Below, piece after piece: positions 7,421 to 13,312 of a DNA stretch of 13,312 nucleotides. The stretch comes from Multifurca ochricompacta. Lineage: Eukaryota; Basidiomycota; Agaricomycetes; Russulales; Russulaceae. Made by a program: the position numbers and the translations under genes. Positions within the stretch are counted from its first letter, which is position 1, and the number at the start of each line of letters is the position of its first letter. The stretch covers positions 1 to 13,312 of the forward strand of contig WTXG01000567.1 of assembly GCA_022496185.1 (NCBI GenBank). Direction: 5' to 3'. The notes beneath the pieces are model-generated. The model was not told the origin of the DNA. It did not search any database and worked only from the letters and a program-made list of their open reading frames with translations.

Positions 7421-8860
7421 TAGTGAATAGCAGGGGTAACCCCCGGGTATCTTCATTGGTACCCATACCCGTACCCGTACCCGTCGCTACGGGTACGGGT
7501 AACCCGCGGGTTACCGCAGGTCACCTGCAGGTTACCTGTGTAAACGCGTGCAAGTTTTTTGCTTGCACCGCGCATTTCGGATAACCGGCCCGGGCCATCC
7601 CGGTCAAGGAGATACACAACGCGTTCATTTGTGGCTACTCAGGATCCTTCAAAGATTCCTGTTTTATATTCATAAGATTAAGATAATTCATTATTCTATT
7701 GTTGTTTTATTATTCTGGTTTCAATTTTATACAAGCGCAACTAAAATCCACCCCAATATACAAAGATGATTAGATAGATGTTATAGAACATTGATGAAAA
7801 GCCTGTCAGATAACTGCATAGAATGCAAAAATAATTGACAAATGCATAGTGATTGGCAGGGGTAACCCCTGGATATTTGTTTTGATACCCAGGTTACCCA
7901 TAAAATGAAACACGTGCAAGTTCTTTACTTGCATCGCACATTTCGGACACCCGGCCCGGTCCATCCCGGTCAAGGAGATACGCACTTGGATACAACGCGT
8001 TCATTTGTGGCTACTCAGGATCCCTCAATAATTGCTGATTTATGTTCAGAAGATTAAGTTTATTCTTTATTTACATTATTATTTTATTTCATTTTGTGGA
8101 ACAGGCATGGCACAGGCTTGTACTTTAGATGTACTATATCAGCTACTAGATTAAATGAACGCGTTATCTCGTTATCTCATTTAATGATGTAATTTGATCA
8201 TATGTCAGATCTTAGATGTATATTCTATGTATCTAATTAATTTGTGAACGCGTTTCTGTTGTGTTATCTATGCGTGATCACAATCTTGTCGACCAATGGA
8301 AAATCAAAGCCGTGATTGTTAAGTCAACCTTCCTTAATAGGAAGGAGATCAGACCAATATGCTGGTCCATGCGATGCAATGTAGTCACTGCTCTATGCAG
8401 CCTGTAGATACATGCGGGCCTTGTTTCAGTAAATAATTGATAATTAGATTATAGAATAGTCTAAAGTAGTCTAGAGTGTATTTTAGATAGTGCCAGACTG
8501 GCAGAATTGATCGCGCATTAATAAAACAGATGCATCATGATTTTCAAGAGAGTGGATCACTGATAACACTTTTATTTTACATCGCACCGTTGATCTGCTT
8601 TGATATTTCATAGGATAACACTAGAATATATTTACAGAAACCCTGTAGCATACATCAAATTAAATCTTGTCATTTGTTTGCTACAGATGTATTTTATCAT
8701 TACATTTCTGCTGATCTTGTCAATGACTGATGACCACTTATACCGCCAAACCTGCTGCGCGGGTACGGGTTTCTGGTGGGTTGGGAGTTGTATACCGTAC
8801 CCGTACCTGTCAAAACCCCAGCGCTTACCCGCGGGGTATGAAAACCCTTGCTGATCCCTA
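7421..8860 (-). mobile_element. hAT-like non-autonomous TIR element, copy C (complete, 1,440 bp, inverted)
   Basis: This is the reverse complement of copy B over its whole length. The plus-strand left end TAGTGAATAGCAGGGGTAAC corresponds to the right end of copy B; the other end, read on the minus strand, is TAGGGATCAGCAAGGGTTTT and corresponds to the left end of copy B. Both keep YARNG. The end monomers occupy about 7421-8095, including an internal terminal-like sequence TAGTGATTGGCAGGGGTAAC at 7854. The AT-rich core shares the CCTTCCTTAATAGGAAGG palindrome (8329-8346). Flanking 8-bp and 34-bp windows (7387-7420 and 8861-8894) show no duplication, so one flank may be rearranged. No transposase is encoded; long frames here are shadows. 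Confidence 0.82.
8329..8346. repeat. Palindrome in the core of the hAT-like family
   Basis: CCTTCCTTAATAGGAAGG is a near-perfect palindrome and is conserved in copy B at about 2731-2748. Its role is unknown. Confidence 0.5.
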
Positions 8861-9109
8861 CTCGTGGGCCAGCAAACTGCCACAGACATCTTGCCTCCTG
8901 CTAGGCCCAAGCTGCAGCTATCTTGAGGGATTTAGACATAAAATAGACTGATGCAGTTCAGCTTAATCCAAATCTGACTTAGTGTGTTACGTATTGCAAA
9001 GCTATATCAAAGAAAAAGTTTGAAATGCTGTGATAAACATGATCATGTGACCCAAATCAACCACTTTGTGATCAGATTTCTACTGATTTTGATGATTGCT
9101 ATTGCACTT
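8861..9109. other. Non-coding stretch between hAT-like copy C and the GC-rich terminus
   Basis: No credible gene. The part around 9070-9095 (ATTTCTACTGATTTTGATGA) resembles the subterminal TTTCTACTGATCTTG sequence of the hAT-like family (reverse complement of about 2346-2372), so this may be the body of a related element that ends at 9251. Confidence 0.4.
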
Positions 9110-9251
9110 GTATGTACTGTTGAAAGCCATGGCCTGAGCCAGTGGCTTTGGCTTTTAGTTTCTCTGAGCTGGGCCAAAGCCCTTGCTGGGCTGTCACAAT
9201 GGCCTGGCTTGGCCTGGCTTCTGGCTTTGAGCCAGGCCAGGCACATCACTA
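9110..9251 (-). mobile_element. Terminus of a second hAT-like element, with GGCC-rich subterminal repeats
   Basis: Read on the minus strand from 9251 it begins TAGTGATGTGCCTGGCCTGG, again a YARNG start. It continues with repeated AGCCAGGCC, AAAGCC and GGCCCAGC units. A stem of about 10 bp (TGGCCTGGCT with AGCCAGGCCA) spans about 9208-9239. It abuts the Tc1-like fragment, into which it seems to have inserted. The other end was not found, so the element size is unknown. It differs from copies A-C in the subterminal repeat unit (GGCC instead of GGGTAC). Confidence 0.5.
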
Positions 9252-9261
9252 TCCTCCATGC

Positions 9262-9577
9262 TTGACTGTTGGAGTGGTGGTTCTGTCAGAGAGTGGTTAC
9301 CATGAAAATTGGACAGTGGATGACTGGAAAAGGATCTTGTGGTCAGGTGAGACTATAATGAACAGAATTGGTTCAGACAGAAGGAGCTACACTTGGAAAA
9401 ATAAGGGAGAACCACCCTCTGACAGAACCACCACCCTGACAGTCAAGCATGGAGGAGGAAGAACTTATGGTATTGGTCTTGTATGGGGTGGAATGGACTA
9501 GGAATGCTTACAGGGGTTTAGGGGATCATGAATCCATGCCAGTACTGTGATATTTTGGATGGCAGAGTGGTGGAAAG
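9262..9577 (+). pseudogene. Tc1/mariner transposase fragment
   Basis: The frame reads YHENWTVDDWKRILWSGET, then MNRIGSD, and YTWKNKGEPPSDR. These are the hallmarks of the catalytic domain of Tc1-like transposases (WT.EDW..V.WSDE / IN..GSDG / W...G). The expected second-block aspartate of WSDE is glycine here (WSGE). A TAG closes the frame at 9499-9501; beyond a frameshift, IMNPCQYCDILDGRVVES at about 9528-9580 resembles the following N..LY..IL..E segment. The N-terminal DNA-binding domain is missing, cut near 9251 by the GC-rich hAT-like terminus, and the C-terminus is cut at 9577 by a Copia LTR. It is inactive. It may or may not be related to the MITE at 9936. Confidence 0.85.
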
Positions 9578-9935
9578 TGTCAAACAATCATGCTGCTGGT
9601 TATACTGACTGTGGTTAGTAGCTGTTAGGCTAGAAAGACAAGTATACTTCAGAGGTTGAAGAAACTCTATATTAACTATACTACTGACCTAGAAAGACAA
9701 GTATCTACAAGAGATGTTAGTCAAAGGTAAAGTAGAAAGTATAGTAGAACTTACACTTCAGAGGTTGAAGAAACTCTGAAGTGAAAGAGATGAAACAGAC
9801 ACCCTTATATACCCATAGGGGCCAGGGGAAATGGTCTGTGCGCACTGGGAATAAGTCCACAAGTGCTGGACAATAAACAGAGAGGGATAAAGGCCATTGG
9901 CCAAAGAGATATCACATGCTTACTGTGCATTACTA
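9578..9935 (-). mobile_element. Inverted Copia-family LTR, U5/R and part of U3
   Basis: On the minus strand this aligns with the Copia 3' LTR from its TATA region to its 3' end, and without the 576-bp insertion. The plus-strand start TGTCAAACA matches the reverse complement of the LTR end. TATA is at 9804-9811 and the hairpin at about 9752-9783; the second hairpin-like block is near 9648-9673. A candidate intron of 50 nt (GTAAGT to TTGTAG, branch CTAAC) lies at 9705-9754. The left flank GAAAG (9573-9577) would be one side of the TSD. The match stops at the MITE; U3 beyond it was not recognised. Confidence 0.82.
9705..9754 (-). other. Candidate LTR leader intron, uninterrupted copy (50 nt)
   Basis: On the minus strand it starts GTAAGT at 9754, has CTAAC close to the end, and finishes TTGTAG at 9705. 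It corresponds to the interrupted version at 6581-7216. Signals and length are kept while the interior differs, as expected of an intron. Confidence 0.5.
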
Positions 9936-10150
9936 CAGTGCCTCACAAAACTGAGTCAATGTTTTGCACTTTTGCACTGTTTGTTGAATATTGCATCAAC
10001 CAAAACAAATATAAACAAAGTCTTGGTATACCATAAAAGGTACACGATAAGGGTTATGTAATGCAACAATGATTATGTAATTCTGATCAAAACCTGTGGA
10101 GCTATGCCCATTTCAAATTGGGGACTCATTGACTCAGTTTTGTGAGGGGG
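9936..10150. mobile_element. Tc1/mariner-type MITE, 215 bp, TSD TA
   Basis: The left end CAGTGCCTCACAAAACTGAG continues to CAATG. The right end, read on the minus strand, is CCCCCTCACAAAACTGAGTC, continuing to AATG. CTCACAAAACTGAGTCAATG is a perfect 20-bp inverted repeat. TA dinucleotides flank it (9934-9935 and 10151-10152), the target duplication of Tc1/mariner elements. The interior is AT-rich and non-coding. The outermost six bases differ between ends (CAGTGC against CCCC), so one tip is decayed. It is inserted in the U3 of the inverted Copia LTR. Confidence 0.88.
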
Positions 10151-10152
10151 TA

Positions 10153-10299
10153 TCAGAAATATAAGAATCTGATGCTCCACCAAATGTACAGCAACCAATC
10201 CTTAATATATGGTTACCATAGTTGTCTTAATATTGATGGGACCTGGAATAGAGCTATTTAACCATGGTTTACATTCCCAGAATATTATAATTTCCCAAT
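10153..10299. other. AT-rich flank before the Gypsy 3' LTR
   Basis: No reading frame, LTR match or repeat was recognised. It should contain the target site of the Gypsy element; bases 10295-10299 would be one TSD copy, but the other side is outside the window. Confidence 0.4.
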
Positions 10300-10560
10300 T
10301 GTTATGTCTGGTGTGAGATGTTCTGCACGACTTGTGCGACAGCGTTATACATTCATCTAGATAAGAGGTCAATAGGACCTCTTGGAGTTTGAAATGGATG
10401 AGTCAAAGTCAAAGGGGCTGTTCCCTAATGACAATGTTAAGCAGGAAGTGCCGAAAGCACTGAGACAACCGAGTCAGAGGGTTCAAAGGGGAGTCCGAAA
10501 GACTAACACTGATGTATTCAATAAGTCAAGTCTGAGGTCTACATTGTAGTTACAGCAGAC

Positions 10561-10567
10561 TTATATA
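10561..10567 (-). promoter_or_regulatory. TATA box of the Gypsy LTR
   Basis: TATATAA on the minus strand, in the context CGTATATAAGTCTG, followed downstream by R/U5-type sequence. Confidence 0.6.
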
Positions 10568-10765
10568 CGTAATCAAATGGGCGTCTACGAGATAAAGAGA
10601 CGGAGTCATGTGGGCCCAAATATACGAAAGCGTAGGGCGTAAAGCCAGGCTTCTGATAGGGAATTAAGTAAGTGTCTGGTCATAGCGATAAGGAGATAAG
10701 AAAAGCAAGCATAAGCAAATAGTAAATACACAAGTCCAAACAACAGTCACGGGGATGGGAGCAGC

Positions 10766-11282
10766 TGTCACAGTTAGGTGCGGAACTGTGTCAGGGATCA
10801 TGTGGGAGCTAGCCTCCCAAGTCGCGTCAAGATAAGTCAAGGCTCTAGGTCACAGCAAAGTCAAGTTCTGGTCAAGCCCATGATGAAGTCAGAGGGCACG
10901 CGCGTGAGATTCGAGGTCAACGGCAGAGACTCTAAGTCCTGCAACAAGTTCAAGATGATGAAGGCTCTCCAAGTCACATCTTGGAGAGTTCAAGTGGGGC
11001 TCTAACTGAGAGGATTCGATGAAGTCCGAAGCACCTTTGATTGAACACAAGAGAACAGACTTAGTCTGTCTCTCTACTCTAGTAGGTCTTTAAATACATG
11101 TAGTTCTAGCTATGTCATAGTAAATAGAAGGTTCTAGGACTATGACATAGTATCTAAATGGTTGTGCAGTAGAATGAGCTAGAACTAAGGAGAATTAGGA
11201 GGGGTTAGGCCCTCAGTAAGCAAAACACCAGTGAAACACGATGTCAAGTCATTAGTAACGTCACAGGGAGAATTCTGTCACA
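10766..11282 (-). mobile_element. Solo LTR, 517 bp, TSD GCAGC, nested in the Gypsy LTR
   Basis: This is an inverted copy of the solo LTR at 5632-6148, exactly the same length and nearly identical. It is flanked by a perfect duplication GCAGC at 10761-10765 and 11283-11287. Because the two copies have different TSDs they are separate insertions and not an inverted duplication of the locus. The TATA-like box and upstream inverted repeat are conserved (about 11088-11151). Confidence 0.93.
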
Positions 11283-11405
11283 GCAGCGCATGTGAGGGGT
11301 CCCAGGAGGGAGACGTAATAAGGAAGTGTAACGTCGGTGGGCGAGTGGGGTCCCTGTTGGGAAGGGTAAAGAAAATAGGGCTGCTGGGCCCTGGTCGTAA
11401 CATCA

Positions 11406-11416
11406 CCCTCCCTTCT
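11406..11416 (-). other. Polypurine tract of the Gypsy element
   Basis: AGAAGGGAGGG on the minus strand, three bases before the LTR start TGTTACG. It fits a plus-strand primer and fixes the LTR downstream of the zinc-knuckle ORF as the 3' LTR. Confidence 0.7.
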
Positions 11417-11433
11417 GGCTTGAGCTGACCCAG

Positions 11434-12625
11434 CTAGAAACGCACACCATCATCATCTTGCACCAAGTCTACATAATCATCTGCCAGGTTCCGATCCCCT
11501 ATGGTGTAAGTTTCATCTGCCGTGCATTGGTGTGTACACAAGAAACCATACGGGCCGCGTCGTCTGCACTGGTGGCATAAGTCATAGACTGGACAATTGA
11601 GTTCACGATGTCCCACGTTGTGTCACAGGCACTTTCTGCACCATCCCAAAGGATTGACAATGGTGGGAGCAACACCCAGTCGTTGGAAAATACAGAACCG
11701 ACTCCAATGTAGGTTGCTTTGGCAATGACGGCACCACTTGCGATTGAGTGGGCAATTCCAGCTAATGTGATACTTGCTGTCGCATTGCCAGCAAGTCTCT
11801 CCTCGGGGGTTCTTGTGCATACATGGCATCTCGAATTGGTTTGGCAGCAGTTGTGGTGCCGCTCCCAGTGATCATGGGGGGAGAGGTCATGCATAAGTAT
11901 CTGCGTACCTCTCGGCAATTGTCTGATATGCGTCCCCTATTTCCAACCTTTTCTGGATCTCTGTCAACTCCTGCTCCACTTGGAACATCCCTCTTGTGAG
12001 TCTTGTCATTTGTTTCGCATATTCTTTGTACTGGGTATTGAGTGTGGTGCGAAGTGTAAGGGTCTTCCGCAGTCTCATCACTTCGGCCTTGAGACACAGA
12101 AGTTGCATGTCATTCAATACCTTGTCAATTGCAAATGCTTGAGGGTCATCAGCCGCAAGGTGTCCCAATTGCTCATCACTCATCGTGTGGTGAAGACGGC
12201 CTGTGTACCATTCCTCCAAGTAAACCGGGGCTCCATAGACCGGCCCATCCTTCTTCATACACCCTGCGACATCCATTCCCCCATTGGTGTAAAAGATGTA
12301 CTTAGCTATGACCTTTTTTCTGTTGGCCATGGTGATTTCAAGGGGGAAGTACATGGAGGAATTTGGGTTATTGGTGAAGAAGGGGAACTCGGGTATGTCA
12401 TTGTCTTGGTCCATGTCGAGGAGGTTGTTTGGGTGGGGTTCTCAGAGTGGGTGAAGTCATCATCGGGGTTAGGCGACTGGGCCTTGACTCGTTCTTCAGT
12501 GGCTTCATAGTCGATGGGGAAGAGGGACGAGTAGAGGGGTGAGCAGAAGGGAAAGCTTCCACTACCACATGAGTGGCGGCAAAGGTGTTGATGGCGGCAG
12601 AGGCAGCGATGAAGGAGGAAGACAT
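11434..12625 (-). pseudogene. Extra ORF after Gypsy pol: coiled-coil and zinc-knuckle (Gag-like) protein, broken
   Basis: The likely start is MSSSFIAASAAINTF at 12625, just after pol. A Ser/Thr/Pro-rich and acidic linker follows, in which the frame changes. The body reads from MDQDNDIPEF (12414) to 11434 in one frame. A helical, coiled-coil-like stretch is at about 11925-12130. The C-terminal part has knuckles C-x2-C-x4-H-x4-C at 11752-11793 and 11692-11733, a C-x2-C-x6-H-x4-C at 11593-11640, and a degenerate one at 11536-11577 with proline for the histidine. The tail is acidic (DLVQDDDGVRF). TGA stops at 11887-11889, 11872-11874 and 11623-11625 break it. Zinc knuckles normally mark Gag and bind RNA; finding them after pol, before the polypurine tract, is unusual. 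Function is inference. Confidence 0.72.
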
Positions 12626-12695
12626 GTTATTGTAAGAGTAGGACGTTGCTGGTGAAGCGTTGTTCTGGGGAAAGAAATCGGAAGTCTGCTCCCTT

Positions 12696-13312
12696 TTAAT
12701 CATTCCTGGGCCTTGGGGGTGTCGTAAGTGGAACTCTGATCAGATCCGGGGCAAAGATATTCCCGGCTGGTTCCCACAATTGTCAGAGTCTGGGAAACCC
12801 TTCCACTTGATCAGGTAATGTAGTTTGCGCCCTCGGCCTTGATAGGCGGAGTTTACAATCTGCTCCACCTCCCATTCTGCTTCTCCATCAACTAACTCCA
12901 GTGGGGGTCTTGGGAAGTTTTCCCCATGAATGGATGTTTCCTTGTATGGTGTCAGAAGTCTGCATGGAAACTGGGTGAATCTTCCATGTGGGAGGGAGTT
13001 CAGTTCATATGACACATCCGATAATTTCCTCGTGATTCTGAAGGGTCCATGACGTCGGGGTGCCAGTTTAGCTGTGGGGTGTGATGTGTGGATATGCTTC
13101 CCTTCCAGCCAAACCTGCTCATTGGCGATAAGGTGTGAATTTCGAAGGTTTATCCAATAAGATCTGTTGTGCCTTCAGCAGGTTTTCATTGGCTGATTTC
13201 CGGATCTCATCCCATTGGTCAAGTCGCTGTGAGGTCGTGGGAACGTTCGTAGGCTTATTGTCCATGTGGTGCGTGGTACCCAGCCCATGATAAGGGAGAA
13301 CGGGGGGGTCTT
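12696..13312 (-). pseudogene. Ty3/Gypsy chromovirus pol, C-terminal end: integrase C-terminus and chromodomain
   Basis: Pieces in three frames give one family protein: FSLIMGWVPRTTW, then QRLDQWDEIRKSANENLLKA, then VWLEGKHI, KLAPRRHGPFRI (the GPF/GPY motif), RLLTPYKETSIHGENFPRPP and a chromodomain (EWEVEQIVNSAYQ, LHYLIKWKGFPDSDN). The chromodomain's expected WEPAGNI follows in a shifted frame at about 12778, so one base was lost or gained. The read-through ends at TAA 12696-12698. Chromodomains target integration to marked chromatin, as known for chromoviruses. Frameshifts near 13262 and 13140 also break the integrase tail. The element continues beyond 13312, so RT and RNase H are not visible. 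Confidence 0.9.

Larger units (their letters stand above)
10300..11402 (-). mobile_element. Ty3/Gypsy 3' LTR (about 581 bp, split by a nested solo LTR)
   Basis: On the minus strand it begins TGTTACGACCAGG at 11402 and ends CAGACATAACA at 10300; the termini TGTTACG and CATAACA form an inverted repeat with one mismatch. It follows a polypurine tract and the coding region of the Gypsy element on the same strand. A TATA box lies at 10561-10567. Removing the 517-bp solo LTR and one TSD copy leaves about 581 bp. The other LTR lies beyond the window. Confidence 0.82.

Noticed and set aside
7482..7502. Possible telomere repeats (GGGTAC/TACCCG)
   Set aside because: The unit is not TTAGGG or a known fungal telomere repeat and it sits in transposon subterminal blocks.
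7413..8868. 8-bp target-site duplication of hAT-like copy C
   Set aside because: CATATCAT and CTCGTGGG do not match, so no TSD is claimed.
10153..10200. Continuation of the inverted Copia LTR beyond the MITE
   Set aside because: A few words (CTGATGC, CACCAAA) recall the LTR start but no continuous alignment could be made by eye.
11980..12510. 176-residue ORF on the plus strand
   Set aside because: It is antisense to the coiled-coil and zinc-knuckle ORF, which has recognisable motifs on the minus strand.

Overview
This window is a nest of broken transposable elements with no recognisable host gene. It looks like a fungus, most likely a basidiomycete. The evidence is a Ty3/Gypsy chromovirus with a chromodomain at the end of pol, a Ty1/Copia element, Tc1/mariner debris, hAT-like non-autonomous elements, and a candidate intron with a fungal-type branch site (CTAAC) and a length of 50-55 nt. 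No species can be named from the sequence alone.

Layout. 1-645 is the right part of a hAT-like TIR element (copy A). It sits in an inverted fragment of a Copia-family LTR (646-817), which is itself joined to the integrase of a plus-strand Copia pol. The Copia pol runs 818-2212 and 3664-4857 and is split inside the reverse transcriptase by a complete 1,451-bp hAT-like element (copy B, 2213-3663). The Copia 3' untranslated region (4858-6246) holds two solo LTRs of different families, 4992-5591 (TSD ATAAG) and 5632-6148 (TSD ACCCC). It ends in a polypurine tract and the Copia 3' LTR (6247-7341), which holds a third solo LTR (6596-7171, TSD TTTAC). An inverted hAT-like copy C follows (7421-8860), then the end of a second hAT-like family (to 9251), a Tc1 transposase fragment (9262-9577), a minus-strand Copia LTR (9578-9935) and a mariner-type MITE (9936-10150). 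From 10300 to the window edge is the 3' half of a minus-strand Gypsy element: 3' LTR (10300-11402, holding a solo LTR at 10766-11282 with TSD GCAGC), polypurine tract, an extra zinc-knuckle ORF, and the integrase/chromodomain end of pol.

State and history. Every coding remnant carries frameshifts and stops. Several in-frame stops are TGA where an arginine codon CGA is plausible, and the Copia body is almost free of CG, which points to CpG deamination. The insertions can be ordered: the Copia and Gypsy elements and the Tc1 fragment are oldest; solo LTRs, hAT-like elements and the MITE came later.

Most interesting points: a 34-bp duplication exactly abutting hAT-like copy B; the tandem, hairpin-bearing end of that element family; a Gag-like coiled-coil and zinc-knuckle ORF placed after pol in the Gypsy element; and an LTR whose leader seems to hold a hairpin and a small spliceable intron.
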